Assembly (NCBI GenBank): GCA_017455145.1
Contig: JAFTBP010000002.1
Coordinates: 23,503 to 87,502, forward strand
Direction of reading: 5' to 3'
Length of the DNA: 64,000 bases
DNA from: Candidatus Saccharimonadota bacterium
GTDB taxonomy: Bacteria > Patescibacteriota > Saccharimonadia > Saccharimonadales > Saccharimonadaceae
Shown here: positions 18,573 to 28,241 of the stretch, piece by piece
Layout of the letters: each line of letters opens with the position of its first letter
Numbering within the stretch: the first letter of the stretch is position 1
Made by a program: the position numbers and the translations under genes
The notes under the pieces: model-generated
The model's input: only the letters and a program-made list of their open reading frames with translations
The model's database searches: none
What the model was told of the DNA's origin: nothing

Positions 18573-19020
18573 AAAATCCACCAAAACTTCTGCAAATGGC
18601 TTCTCGGCCGGTACACCCTGGATTTATTCTGATATCGTTAAAGAGCACTTTCTAAACCCACGCAATTTCTTAATGGGTGACGAAAATAAGTATGATTATG
18701 ACGCTAAAGGCATTGTTGGTAATCCTATCTGTGGAGACCAAATGCTTATGATGATAAAAGTTGATGAAAAAACCAAAAAAATCACTGACGTCAAATGGAA
18801 AACCTACGGCTGTGCTTCCGCTATTGCTAGTACTTCCGCCCTCTCCGAACTCGCAAAGGGAAGAACTCTAGACGACGCATTGAAAATTACCGCCGAAGAA
18901 ATTGAAGAATTTCTTGGTGGGCTACCTAAGCACAAATTCCATTGCTCAGTTTTAGGACACGAAGCTCTAGCCAGTGCCATAGCAGACTATAAGAAAAACA
19001 TTCCTTGTAAAAATCACTAA
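18565..19020 (+). CDS. IscU/NifU-like Fe-S cluster scaffold
   Basis: 151 residues with AAGGAGG upstream. The three scaffold cysteines are in NPICGDQM, TYGCASAIASTSAL, and FHCSVLGHEAL. The invariant Asp next to the first Cys is present (GD). It binds nascent clusters formed with the cysteine desulfurase. No ferredoxin, frataxin or HscAB gene follows, so the system is minimal, closer to NifSU/SufSU pairs. Confidence 0.93.
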   Translation: MPKKSTKTSANGFSAGTPWIYSDIVKEHFLNPRNFLMGDENKYDYDAKGIVGNPICGDQMLMMIKVDEKTKKITDVKWKTYGCASAIASTSALSELAKGRTLDDALKITAEEIEEFLGGLPKHKFHCSVLGHEALASAIADYKKNIPCKNH

Positions 19021-19043
19021 TCTAAGATATAATCATAAGCAAT

Positions 19044-22000
19044 ATGGACGATGAATCAGAGCCTAAATCTTTGGGTGCCTACGAAAATATGGAAGGTCCA
19101 GAAATTCGCCCTGATTTTGATGCTGACGCAGAAGGGGAGGATACTTCAAAAAAGAATAACATTGGTCAAACCGCCAGCAATATTGCTAAGCGCGCTTTAA
19201 GAGACGGCGAGAATAACGCTGCCAAATCTGTCGGAAATGTTGCTGGAAAAGCAACTGGAAAAGCCGCCGCCGGAAAAGCAGCCGAAGTAGGCCTTAACGC
19301 CGCCACTGGCGGAATCGCTGGTACGGCCCTGAAAGTAGCCGAAAAAACTGGTGTTGCTGACAAAATCAAACCTGGTACTATACTTCCCGGAAAAATCAGT
19401 CTAAAAAAAGCCGCGCCTCTACTTACTATCCTTGTAGTTCTAATTGTCCTCTATATTATTTTATCTTTCACCGGTCAGTCGCTTTTTGCAATTGCTTTCG
19501 TGTCCCGAATGAAACAGACCTGGAATTCTACCACTTGGTCTAACCACGAAATTACAGATTACCAAACCAACAATTCACAGCTCGCCGAAGCCGAAACTTC
19601 CGAATTTGGTGATGTAGTTTTTAATGAAATGGGCTTTACTGACGACCAAATTAGAAGCTTTGAACAAGCTGGGCTAGAATACGAAGAAGGCGAAGATGGC
19701 ACTAAAGCCCTAGTCCATTACGACGTTAATGGGAAAAAAGTTTATATCGTCGCAGACAAAGCCGTCAGTGGCGAAGCCTATGTCAAAGACAGTATCATCG
19801 CAAACGATAATCAAACCATTTCTGATAGTGGCATAGACGCCGAGCGCGAAGCTGAGAATATTGCCAAACTTACCGTCGCCCTAGACGTAGAAGAAGGCGG
19901 CCGCATTATGAAATTCTCTGAAGCTTTAAAAGATCGTGCTATCCGCCGAGAATATATTACTGCTACCAACTCTTGGCGTGGTGACATATCTGGTTGGTTT
20001 AATGAGATGGCCGAAACCGTCACATCCCGCCTTGGTATTTCTAGAAACAACTGGAAAGATTTTACCACGACCGGCGATAATGATGCCGACGAAAAAGCCG
20101 TCATAGATATGGCTAAGGAATTGCCATCCGCCACAAACGGAAGCGACGTCGGAGACCTATCTTATTCTGATATGGTCAAAGATATCAGCGAAAAATCTGG
20201 CGGAGCCGGCTGTGGTGCCAGCTCGGCTTTCTCCACCGTAGAAAGCGTAGCCAATGCCGACCAAACCGCTCGCCAAGTTTCTGCTGGCTCGCTCTGGCTA
20301 GAATCCATAGACAAAACCGTCGCTGGCGAAGGTACTGGTGCTCCACTTAACGCATCCACTAATATTGTCGTTCGTTCTGGTGGCGCCGATACTGAAGGTA
20401 TGCACTACCTCTTTGGTAGCGAACAAATGAACCAAGGCGATGAAGCTATCCAACTCATCTCCGCCCAAGCTAACGGCGGTCAAACAAAGGGGAAAGGTTC
20501 TATTGACCTTGATCAAATTCCAGAAGAAGAACGACCGGCTTACCAAACTTGCATTTATGAAGGAGATATTCACGATCACGAAAGCAAAGGCCCAATCTCT
20601 GCCATCGGTTCTATGTTTAAGCGTATTGGTAGCTGGATTGCTGGCAAAGCTAAAGATTTTATTTCATTTATTAAAAAAATCTTTTCTGGTGCCACTGAAG
20701 GCTTTTCGGAAGCCATCGTTGCTGCAATGGAGCCGACCGTCGCACGTTTTAATCAAATGAAAAACCAAAAATACTTTACCGGCGAAGATACTAAACTCCT
20801 CGGCGAAGCTATGGTTTCTTCTACTGAGCGCATCCTCGCAGAAAAAGCCAAATCTGGTGGTCAAACCGCCGGCGACACTGGCGCAGTAAAGACCGCCTAC
20901 CGCATTCAGCAAGAAGTTATCGCCGAGCAGGCCGAATACGACCGCGACACTAAGAGTCAATTCGACCCTACGTCAGAGCATACTTTCCTTGGCAAAATTG
21001 CCTACTCGCTCATTCCTTTCGCTACTTCTACATCTTCCATCTCGCTTACTTCTACTGTCTCTAGCCTTGGCAACCTCATTTCAAAATCTATGGCTAGCTT
21101 ACTTCCAACTTCTAATGCCATCTCGGAAACAGAACTTGCAATTTCCCAGGGCGAGTGTGTTAACAGCAACTCTATTGCCGGTTTTAGTAATGCCCATTGC
21201 AACGACTATCGTACCTTTGATGCCGAAATGACCCAAAAATCCGGAGCTAAGATTTTTGACGAGGTCGCTAGAATGCGCTTTGATGATGGCGGATACAAAT
21301 ATTCCATCAGCGAAGCCGAGGGGAGAATAGGGATAGTTGAGGACGCCAGAATGCCAAACGAGCCAGACTATGGTAACGAGCCACTCAATCCAGTTGAAAG
21401 CGAATTACCGCTTCATTGGAGTCCAAGAGGCGATTGGGGGGAAGGTACACCAAACGGCTGCGAATCTAATTGGGAATACATTATGAAGGGAACTGGCCAA
21501 TATGATGAGAATGGCAAAGAAATAGAAAAACCGTATTATTACTGGGACTACCCAACCGAGTGGAGTTATTCTCGCATTACTAACTTTGAGTATAATGGCT
21601 ATAAAACTGGCTGGCCTAACCGCATTTCCAAAGACGAAGCTGGCAAAGAGGAAGCCAAAAACGACGACGACCCAGGCGGATGTATGCTTGACCTCTCTAT
21701 CGGCAAAGAAAAACAACCAGTCATCAACAAGCGTGGCGCCTATCATCTCTTTAACCTAATGTCCGGTCAACGTGGTAGCGAAAATGGTGTCGGCGACGCC
21801 ACTAATGCCGAACTTGTCGCCAAAAATGATTTTACAAAAGGCCGCATTCATCCGTGCCTTGTCGGAGCTAGAGCCTGCGCAACCTATATGAGTGAATACA
21901 AGTGGCCAGCCGACCAAGACGAAGTTTTATCTAGCATAATTATGTCTCGCTGGATAGGTGGCAGTAGTTACGTTTATAAAACAGATGACGATTCTATGAT

Positions 22001-22436
22001 GCAAAAAGGATACGAAAATGACGAAATTTTCAGCGACCCCACTCGTGGAGGAAAGCCTTTTTGGGAAGAAACTAAACTTTATCAAGCCTATACCGAGCTC
22101 CTAGAATGGCTAGAAAACATCGGCAAAATCCAAAAGTCCAGCGCCTACGAAAAAGTCGCCGAATACTACGAAGAAAATCCTTTGGATAATTCTTATGAAG
22201 GCATCCTTGCGCGCTTCTCTGGGCTTAAAAAAGACACAGTTGTCGCAGTGCTTAATCTCGTCAACTATTCCGAGTTCCTAGCAAATTACGACGCCACCAA
22301 TCTCTATCCTCTCGGCGCCCCAGCTGAAGAGACGATAGAATATGACAATACAGAAATCGTCGCTGAGGCCGAAAAAGCCATTCAATCTACTGGCATCGTC
22401 TATGATGAACTTAGAAACCGTACGGTAGTAGCATAA
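19044..22436 (+). CDS. Large single-pass membrane protein of unknown function
   Basis: 1130 residues. Residues 1-125 are charged and Ala/Gly-rich (KAAAGKAAEVGLNAATGGIA); one membrane helix lies at about 130-152 (APLLTILVVLIVLYIILSF); the rest (about 980 residues) should be outside the cytoplasm. It contains scattered Cys residues and a helical segment at about 515-600. It looks like a large envelope or secretion-system-type component, but no motif fixes a role. TATAAT ends 10 nt before the ATG. The gene is followed by tRNA-Gln on the other strand. Confidence 0.6.
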   Translation: MDDESEPKSLGAYENMEGPEIRPDFDADAEGEDTSKKNNIGQTASNIAKRALRDGENNAAKSVGNVAGKATGKAAAGKAAEVGLNAATGGIAGTALKVAEKTGVADKIKPGTILPGKISLKKAAPLLTILVVLIVLYIILSFTGQSLFAIAFVSRMKQTWNSTTWSNHEITDYQTNNSQLAEAETSEFGDVVFNEMGFTDDQIRSFEQAGLEYEEGEDGTKALVHYDVNGKKVYIVADKAVSGEAYVKDSIIANDNQTISDSGIDAEREAENIAKLTVALDVEEGGRIMKFSEALKDRAIRREYITATNSWRGDISGWFNEMAETVTSRLGISRNNWKDFTTTGDNDADEKAVIDMAKELPSATNGSDVGDLSYSDMVKDISEKSGGAGCGASSAFSTVESVANADQTARQVSAGSLWLESIDKTVAGEGTGAPLNASTNIVVRSGGADTEGMHYLFGSEQMNQGDEAIQLISAQANGGQTKGKGSIDLDQIPEEERPAYQTCIYEGDIHDHESKGPISAIGSMFKRIGSWIAGKAKDFISFIKKIFSGATEGFSEAIVAAMEPTVARFNQMKNQKYFTGEDTKLLGEAMVSSTERILAEKAKSGGQTAGDTGAVKTAYRIQQEVIAEQAEYDRDTKSQFDPTSEHTFLGKIAYSLIPFATSTSSISLTSTVSSLGNLISKSMASLLPTSNAISETELAISQGECVNSNSIAGFSNAHCNDYRTFDAEMTQKSGAKIFDEVARMRFDDGGYKYSISEAEGRIGIVEDARMPNEPDYGNEPLNPVESELPLHWSPRGDWGEGTPNGCESNWEYIMKGTGQYDENGKEIEKPYYYWDYPTEWSYSRITNFEYNGYKTGWPNRISKDEAGKEEAKNDDDPGGCMLDLSIGKEKQPVINKRGAYHLFNLMSGQRGSENGVGDATNAELVAKNDFTKGRIHPCLVGARACATYMSEYKWPADQDEVLSSIIMSRWIGGSSYVYKTDDDSMMQKGYENDEIFSDPTRGGKPFWEETKLYQAYTELLEWLENIGKIQKSSAYEKVAEYYEENPLDNSYEGILARFSGLKKDTVVAVLNLVNYSEFLANYDATNLYPLGAPAEETIEYDNTEIVAEAEKAIQSTGIVYDELRNRTVVA

Positions 22437-22467
22437 AAATAAGACCCGTAGGTCCTCATTTAATACT

Positions 22468-22542
22468 TGGCTGGACCGGCAGGATTCGAACCTGCGAATG
22501 ACGGGACCAAAACCCGTTGCCTTACCACTTGGCGACGGTCCA
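22468..22542 (-). tRNA. tRNA-Gln (anticodon TTG)
   Basis: On the minus strand the acceptor TGGACCG pairs with CGGTCCA, the anticodon loop is TTTTGGT (anticodon TTG), the T-loop is GTTCGAATC, and CCA is encoded at 22470-22468. The body is 22542-22471. Confidence 0.93.
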
Positions 22543-22562
22543 ACGCCACCTCATTATATCAT

Positions 22563-22594
22563 AAAAAAATAGCCCTGACAATTACTCTGTCAGG
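22563..22594 (-). terminator. Intrinsic terminator of the 22.6-23.5 kb gene
   Basis: Minus-strand stem CCTGACA / TGTCAGG with a 7-nt loop, then GCTATTTTTTT. It is 14 nt beyond the stop of the gene at 22608-23537. Confidence 0.85.
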
Positions 22595-22607
22595 ACTACT
22601 CCTTTGT

Positions 22608-23537
22608 TTACTTCAGGTCTTTTCCAACCGCCGTTAAGAGAAGCTCACGCAAATCAATGATTGTCCCATCTGTTTGCTGGGCAAGCACTGTATCTGTATA
22701 TTCTAAGCTAGAATCTTCCGTCTCTTTTACGGTTTCTTGTGCGTGATAGAATTTCACTACATCCTTTATTTCGCCCAATTTACCATAATCTTTAATAGCA
22801 TATCCCTCCAATGCCGCCCGAATTGGCATATACTCTATTGTGCCGTCCGCCATTAAAATCAAAAGCACATCATCCGTGACGTATTTAGAAGCCCGACCAA
22901 TCGTAACGTCCGCTATCGGTTGAGTTGTTGCGATAGGGAACATCTCAACATCTACACGCGAAGAATTAAGCTTATAATAATCTTTTGCGAACTCCCAGTT
23001 CACCGTAAAATCAATGCCATTATTAGATACAATAATTAGCGCAGAAACTACGGCCTGATCATCCGAATTATAGACGTCTGCATTAAGTTTATAGATCGCA
23101 TTCTCGGTTGGATTTTCAATCTTTTTAGTGAAGAACCCAAGCGTGGTTGATTCCATTTCAGAAAGGGAAATACTCTGGACCTGAGGGCGCTCCTGAACGG
23201 CCGTCTCTGGCTTTTTAACTGCAATTGCGATAGTCGTAACCAAAAATACTAGCGCTAATATTCCAAATATTACCGTCAGACCCGTTAAAACCTGTTCGCG
23301 CGATAGGGTTGTAAAAAATCCCGGCTTTTTTTGTTTTGACATCATTGGTTGCACTGACTGAACAGGTTGTGTGATCTGGTTTTTTGAACCAAAATCTGGC
23401 TCAAAATTAAAACTCGGCTCAGAGTTACCACCCATTGCCGGACCCTGATTATAGCCATTCGGTCTTACTGACCTAAACATATCCATACTCTGACTATGGT
23501 TATGCGCACCAAACTGTGGCATATTTTTGTTTTGCAT
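22608..23537 (-). CDS. Single-pass membrane protein of unknown function
   Basis: 309 residues. The N-terminal 90 residues are rich in Gln, Asn, Met and Pro (disordered, cytoplasmic). One membrane helix lies at about 88-110 (LTVIFGILALVFLVTTIAIAV), followed by a 200-residue extracytoplasmic domain with repeated acidic strands. GGAGG is followed closely by the ATG at 23537, with a TATGGTATAAT box upstream. It is not recognised. The layout (disordered tail, helix, outer domain) is common among Saccharibacteria envelope proteins, but this is inference. Confidence 0.6.
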   Translation of the reverse strand: MQNKNMPQFGAHNHSQSMDMFRSVRPNGYNQGPAMGGNSEPSFNFEPDFGSKNQITQPVQSVQPMMSKQKKPGFFTTLSREQVLTGLTVIFGILALVFLVTTIAIAVKKPETAVQERPQVQSISLSEMESTTLGFFTKKIENPTENAIYKLNADVYNSDDQAVVSALIIVSNNGIDFTVNWEFAKDYYKLNSSRVDVEMFPIATTQPIADVTIGRASKYVTDDVLLILMADGTIEYMPIRAALEGYAIKDYGKLGEIKDVVKFYHAQETVKETEDSSLEYTDTVLAQQTDGTIIDLRELLLTAVGKDLK

Positions 23538-23585
23538 AAACCTCCTATTTGATTTAATTATACCATAAACAATATAAATTTATGC

Positions 23586-23611
23586 AAGAAAAAGCACCCA
23601 GGTTAGGGTGC
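23586..23611. terminator. Intrinsic terminator of the lipoprotein gene
   Basis: Stem GCACCC / GGGTGC with a 6-nt loop. T-runs lie on both sides, the longer on the minus strand (GCTTTTTC), so it serves the gene at 23623-24495. Confidence 0.8.
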
Positions 23612-23622
23612 TTTTGGGGTGG

Positions 23623-24495
23623 TTATTCATAGACGTGATAGCTTGTTGCTATCTCTTCATTGCCATTAGTTGCCGCCTGGTCGTAAAAATAGGTCAAATC
23701 TTTGTCTAGCGGAATAAAATTTTCCGGAACGTTTATCAAGTACTTGTGCGAGAGTGGCATTTTTGCCAAATCAACATCATTGTGCGACAAAGAATATGCT
23801 ACAGCTACGTTACCCTTCAGTTCTTCAATTGAGTTGCCATTACAAATCGCCATCCTTTCAACATAGAAGCTACAATCAGTTATAATATCATCCTCTCCAA
23901 TACTGTCTCTTAATATGTCACTAGCAATAGCAGATTTATTTCCGCTGGACGCATAAATTAAGAACATACCATTATCTACCAAAAAATAACAGATTTTAAC
24001 GCCGTTTCGCTCAATCCACCATGCAGCCATTTTGTAGTAATTCGGAGCATCAAATCCACCGATATTCTCATACCCACACGCTTCCATGAAACCATCCATA
24101 TCAAAATGTGTTCTACCAGTTTCGCTTGTACTAAAATAATCTTGATAATTTACTTTAGCATTAGCGAGATAGTTATCTATATCTGATTCGGAATACATTT
24201 CACTGGAGCCAGGAATAGGCTGAGTAAAAAGTGAGGTATTGCTGGCTTCTTCTGATGTCTCTTGAGTGTCATCCCAAAGCGCATCAGCCTCAATTTCAGG
24301 TTCGTCATACTCAAATTCCTCAGCGGTATCTGCTGCCGAGCCATAAGGCTCATTAATAGATATCTCAGACTCGGCGTTGGGGGTTTTAACTGTATCCTCG
24401 GATGTCGCAACAGTGGTGGAACCATTGTTTGCACCACATCCGGCAAGCCCTATTATAAGAGCAGTTGACAGTAACATCGTTGCTATTTTACGCAT
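23623..24495 (-). CDS. Predicted lipoprotein of unknown function
   Basis: 290 residues. The signal peptide ends in a lipobox, IIGLAGCGANNGS, with Cys near residue 20 as the lipidation site. A low-complexity Glu/Ser/Thr linker follows (about 25-95), then a globular domain (MDGFMEACGYENIGGFDAPN; NVAVAYSLSHNDVDLAKMPL). GGAGG precedes the ATG and a GTGGTATAAT box lies upstream. It is probably anchored outside the membrane. No enzymatic motif is seen. It stands divergent to the ABC transporter genes at 24.6 kb, a possible functional link. Confidence 0.65.
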   Translation of the reverse strand: MRKIATMLLSTALIIGLAGCGANNGSTTVATSEDTVKTPNAESEISINEPYGSAADTAEEFEYDEPEIEADALWDDTQETSEEASNTSLFTQPIPGSSEMYSESDIDNYLANAKVNYQDYFSTSETGRTHFDMDGFMEACGYENIGGFDAPNYYKMAAWWIERNGVKICYFLVDNGMFLIYASSGNKSAIASDILRDSIGEDDIITDCSFYVERMAICNGNSIEELKGNVAVAYSLSHNDVDLAKMPLSHKYLINVPENFIPLDKDLTYFYDQAATNGNEEIATSYHVYE

Positions 24496-24608
24496 AATTC
24501 CACCTCCTAAGGTTCTTATATTGCGGGCTAATGCCTCATATACTATCTTATGCCTTCATTATACCACAGATTAGCCAAAAAGTCAAGATGTGCTATAATA
24601 GATAAGAT

Positions 24609-25376
24609 ATGGACACTATTATAGAAGTAAAAAATCTTACCAAAGTTTACGGTAAGCGCAATACTGCTTTTACCGCCTTAAACGACATTGATTTAAGCAT
24701 TAAAAAGGGAGAATCTGTTGCTATTGTTGGTAAATCCGGCTCCGGCAAATCTACTCTAATGCACCTCTTGGCGCTTCTTGATAAGCCGACCAAGGGTCAA
24801 ATCTTCATTGACGGCATCAACTCTACTAAATTAGGTAGCCACGCCCTAAATCGCATTAGAAACCGCAAGTTTGGCTTCGTTTTTCAGCAATTCTTTATGA
24901 ACGCCAATGATACTGTCCTAGAAAACGTGCTTTTACCTCTAAAAATCGCCAAAATTGGTCGTTTTAAGCGTAAAAAACTAGCCGAAGAAGCCCTAAAAAC
25001 CGTTGATCTAGAGACCAAAGCCAAAAATAAAGCCAAAGATCTCTCTGGTGGCCAAAAACAACGCGTTTGTATCGCTCGCGCCATTGTCAACAACCCAGAA
25101 ATCATCTTTGCAGATGAGCCTACTGGCAATCTTGACTCCGCTACCGGCGACAAAATCACCGATTTATTATTTAGATTAAACAAAGAAAAAGGCGTTACCC
25201 TAATTATCGTTACTCACGACGAAGATTTAGCCAAGCTATGCTCCCGTATCGTCCGTATTTCTGATGGCCGAATTATCTCCGATAAATCCGTCAGAAAAGA
25301 CGTCCAACAAAAATCTAGCGAACGCTGGGAAAAAGAAGCCGCACGCGTCAAAAAAGCTAACGAAAAAGGAGCTTAG
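24609..25376 (+). CDS. ABC transporter ATP-binding protein (MacB/LolD type)
   Basis: 255 residues: Walker [15 protein letters not shown] (about 40-53), Q-loop VFQQFFM, signature [14 protein letters not shown], Walker [16 protein letters not shown], and switch His in IVTHDED. This matches the MacB/LolD/FtsE-like group, which drives mechanotransmission rather than substrate passage. TATAAT ends 9 nt before the ATG with no RBS (leaderless). The permease follows 3 nt downstream. Confidence 0.93.
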   Translation: MDTIIEVKNLTKVYGKRNTAFTALNDIDLSIKKGESVAIVGKSGSGKSTLMHLLALLDKPTKGQIFIDGINSTKLGSHALNRIRNRKFGFVFQQFFMNANDTVLENVLLPLKIAKIGRFKRKKLAEEALKTVDLETKAKNKAKDLSGGQKQRVCIARAIVNNPEIIFADEPTGNLDSATGDKITDLLFRLNKEKGVTLIIVTHDEDLAKLCSRIVRISDGRIISDKSVRKDVQQKSSERWEKEAARVKKANEKGA

Positions 25377-25379
25377 ATT

Positions 25380-26681
25380 ATGAAAATCTCTGATTTAATT
25401 CTTACCGCTAATCACAATTTATTTAGAAACAAAACTCGCACTTTTCTTACCATTCTTGCTATTTTTATTGGTAGTTTTACGATTATTTTAAGCAACGCAA
25501 TTAATACTGGTGTCAATGATTTTATTGACAAACAAGTAGAAAGTATCGGTGACGACGGCTACATAGAAGTTGCGCCCAAAGCCGTCTACGAACAGCTAGA
25601 AGCCCTCACTAGTGCCAAAGTCCAAGAATACAGCGAAGACGCCAAAACCGTAGAAAATTCTACTTTTGACGACGAAACGCTAAAAAAACTCCGCGCTGTT
25701 GACGGTGTAGATAGTCTTAATCCTTACAATATGATTACTGTTGATTACATCACGACTAACAAAACCGACAAAAACTACAAAGTCTCTCTTACAATTTTGC
25801 CAGATGATAGCCTGACCGTTGATATGGTTGCCGGCAAACAGGTCTCTAATAATACTTCCGAATATGAGATTATGATTACCGAAGATTATGTTGAGCCTCT
25901 CGGGTTTGAGAGCGCCGAGTCTGCCGTCGACCAAGAGCTTCAAATCGCCGTTCCTAACACCCTAAAATGTATGATGACTGACAATCGCAAAGATTGCCAA
26001 ACTATCGTCACCACCAAAATCTCCGGCGTCGCCACTACTGGCGTAATGAGTGTTGGCGCTGGTACTCGCGCTAACACCGCACTTTATAATCACCTCGTAG
26101 ATCTCCAATACGACGGTCTTCCAGAATCCCAAAAAATGGCTTACATGGCCACCGGCCACATCGACCCAGTAAAAGAAGACGCCATTAGAAAAGCATTTGA
26201 AGACGAAGGTTTTACCATTATGACTATTGACGACGAAGTCGGCATGGTTCGCACCTTCTTTGATGTCATTCTAGTTGTCTTTAATATCTTTGGCGGTATC
26301 GCATTACTCGCCGCCGCTATTGGTATTATTAACACGCTCTTTATGTCTGTCCAAGAACGCACCCGCGAAATCGGCCTAGAAAAAGCTATGGGTATGAGTA
26401 ACACTAAGATTTTCCTTAGCTTCTCTTGCGAAGCAATCCTACTCGGTTTCTGGGGCTCTGTTATCGGTATCCTTATTTCTATGGCTATCGGCTATGGCGC
26501 CAACGCTCTTGCGCACCAGACCTTCCTCTCTGACTTCCCAACCTTCCAGCTAGTTGTCTTTAATCCTGTCAATATGGCTGTTATTACTGGTATTATTATG
26601 CTAATCGCCTTTATTGCTGGTACCGCTCCTGCCTATCGCGCCAGCAAGCAAAACCCAATCAATTCTCTCCGCTATGAATAA
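25380..26681 (+). CDS. MacB/FtsX-family ABC permease
   Basis: 433 residues: an N-terminal membrane helix (FLTILAIFIGSFTIILSNAI, about 22-41), a large extracytoplasmic MacB-periplasmic-core-like domain (about 45-300), then three helices with SVQERTREIGLEKAMGMSN between the first two, the conserved FtsX/MacB cytoplasmic loop, ending in AYRASKQNPINSLRYE. It works with the ATPase just upstream, probably exporting a peptide or lipoprotein or resisting an antimicrobial compound. The substrate is unknown. Confidence 0.9.
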   Translation: MKISDLILTANHNLFRNKTRTFLTILAIFIGSFTIILSNAINTGVNDFIDKQVESIGDDGYIEVAPKAVYEQLEALTSAKVQEYSEDAKTVENSTFDDETLKKLRAVDGVDSLNPYNMITVDYITTNKTDKNYKVSLTILPDDSLTVDMVAGKQVSNNTSEYEIMITEDYVEPLGFESAESAVDQELQIAVPNTLKCMMTDNRKDCQTIVTTKISGVATTGVMSVGAGTRANTALYNHLVDLQYDGLPESQKMAYMATGHIDPVKEDAIRKAFEDEGFTIMTIDDEVGMVRTFFDVILVVFNIFGGIALLAAAIGIINTLFMSVQERTREIGLEKAMGMSNTKIFLSFSCEAILLGFWGSVIGILISMAIGYGANALAHQTFLSDFPTFQLVVFNPVNMAVITGIIMLIAFIAGTAPAYRASKQNPINSLRYE

Positions 26682-26745
26682 TTAGCGCCAAGGCAATAAA
26701 TATTGACATGCTCGCCCAGTGGATGCAAACTACTAATCTCAGCAG

Positions 26746-26780
26746 AGCCCAGCCTTGAAAAACAGGCTGGGCTATTGTAT
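26746..26780 (+). terminator. Intrinsic terminator after the ABC operon
   Basis: Stem AGCCCAGCC / GGCTGGGCT with a 10-nt A-rich loop, followed by ATTGTATT. It ends 10 nt before the next start codon. Confidence 0.8.
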
Positions 26781-26789
26781 TATATACGT

Positions 26790-27056
26790 ATGAATCCAAG
26801 AGAAATTGTAGAAGATCTTAATCGTATTATTCTTCTCATTGCCTCCACTAATCCCAAAAATCTTGATATATCCGAAGCTGACGAGCTCAGTTATCTTATT
26901 GAGCAATATTTTGAGACATCACCAGACACCGACGTCTATCTAGAATCTATGGCCGAAGAATGTGAAAAAATCATTTCAGACAACGATGATTCTACTGCCA
27001 AAGAAGACCTACATCTTCTTTGTAAAGAATACCTAGAACAATATTCAATGCAATAA
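26790..27056 (+). CDS. Small acidic helical protein of unknown function
   Basis: 88 residues from the ATG at 26790; a longer upstream frame runs through the terminator and is rejected. It starts MNPREIVEDLNRIILLIAST and is rich in Glu and Asp, with several Leu-heptad stretches, probably all-helical and cytoplasmic. TATTAT lies 9 nt upstream, suggesting a leaderless message. The RNA methyltransferase starts 3 nt after its stop, so the two are co-transcribed. Function not recognised. Confidence 0.6.
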   Translation: MNPREIVEDLNRIILLIASTNPKNLDISEADELSYLIEQYFETSPDTDVYLESMAEECEKIISDNDDSTAKEDLHLLCKEYLEQYSMQ

Positions 27057-27059
27057 ATT

Positions 27060-28217
27060 ATGCCTAATATCAAAATTGAAAAACTAGTTCCGGGCGGGCA
27101 GGGAATTGGCGTAAGCGACGACGGCAAAAAGGGGTTTTTCTGGAACGCTTTGCCGGGAGAAATCGTCACAGAATATACCATAACCAAAAACAAATCCCAT
27201 TATTTTGAAGCAATAGCGGAAAAAATCAAAAGTCCCTCACCCTATCGCATCGCGCCAGCCGACCCATGTTTCCTCTCTACTTCTCCATGGCAAATTATGG
27301 GCTACGATTACGAGCTAGAACAAAAAGCCCTGCTCCTAGAAGAACAGTTTCGTCAGTTTGGAATTGACTTGCCAGGCGAACAAGTCCAAACCGATGGCAA
27401 CGATTTCCATTATCGGAACAAAATGGAATATTCTCTGTATTGGGACAACGAAACCGAAAAAATCTCCCTCGCCTTCCATCAACGCGGTTCTCATAAGAAA
27501 ATCCCAGTCACAAAATCCTCTATTGAGCGTCCAGAAATTTTTGCCCACGCCAAAAAGATTGTTGATGACTTAAACGCGTGCCACGAAGAAGCTAGAAAAT
27601 ACCAATCCCTGCTTCTACGTTGCAATCAACAAGGCGAAGTTTCTGGCGGATTATACGAGAATAAAAAGCCTCATCCCACGTTCAAAAATCTCACTGACAC
27701 CATTCTCGGTAATGCTTATTCCTATTCCCCTAATGGTTTTTTCCAAATCAATTTACCCGTCTATGAAATGGCGCTTTTAGAAATCAAAAAGCACATCAAA
27801 ACCGATAAAGTTCTAGACCTCTACGCTGGCGTTGGCACCATCGGTCTTTCCGTCGCAAAAGATAAAAACTTGACACTCGTTGAATGCAACAAGTTCGCCT
27901 ACACAGAATTAGAAAAAAATTCTGACGGCAAAAAAACTATATTAGCCAACTCTGAAGGCACCCTTAATTACATTACTCCCGACACCACCGTCATCATTGA
28001 CCCTCCTCGCGCCGGTTGCGATGCTAAACTTTTGAATCGCTTCATTGAAATCACCCCTCCTACCATTATTTACCTTTCTTGCAACCCTGCCACCCAGGCT
28101 CGCGATGTTAAGATTCTTTTAGATTCTAAAAAATATCAAATCAAATCCTACACGCCATTCAACTTTTTCCCACGCACTCCACATCTAGAAAATCTCATCA
28201 TCTTAGAAAAAATCTAG
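27060..28217 (+). CDS. 23S/tRNA uracil-C5 methyltransferase (RlmD/TrmA family)
   Basis: 385 residues. An N-terminal TRAM domain (about 1-58) is followed by the RNA methyltransferase body: YSPNGFFQINLPVYEMAL, VLDLYAGVGTIGLSVA (SAM motif), TVIIDPPRAGCD, and IIYLSCNPATQARDV with the catalytic Cys. It transfers a methyl group from SAM to C5 of a uridine in rRNA or tRNA. The Fe-S cysteine set of RlmD is not complete, so the subfamily (RlmCD-like) is uncertain. Confidence 0.88.
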   Translation: MPNIKIEKLVPGGQGIGVSDDGKKGFFWNALPGEIVTEYTITKNKSHYFEAIAEKIKSPSPYRIAPADPCFLSTSPWQIMGYDYELEQKALLLEEQFRQFGIDLPGEQVQTDGNDFHYRNKMEYSLYWDNETEKISLAFHQRGSHKKIPVTKSSIERPEIFAHAKKIVDDLNACHEEARKYQSLLLRCNQQGEVSGGLYENKKPHPTFKNLTDTILGNAYSYSPNGFFQINLPVYEMALLEIKKHIKTDKVLDLYAGVGTIGLSVAKDKNLTLVECNKFAYTELEKNSDGKKTILANSEGTLNYITPDTTVIIDPPRAGCDAKLLNRFIEITPPTIIYLSCNPATQARDVKILLDSKKYQIKSYTPFNFFPRTPHLENLIILEKI

Positions 28218-28241
28218 TCTGATAAGTGCTATAATAATCTT

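Noticed and set aside
24262..24574. Plus-strand frames opposite the lipoprotein gene
   Set aside because: They are shadows of the minus-strand gene, which has a signal peptide, lipobox, RBS, promoter and terminator.
26703..26789. Longer N-terminus of the small protein at 26790
   Set aside because: The extension is translated from the terminator hairpin of the ABC operon; the ATG at 26790 has a -10 box next to it.
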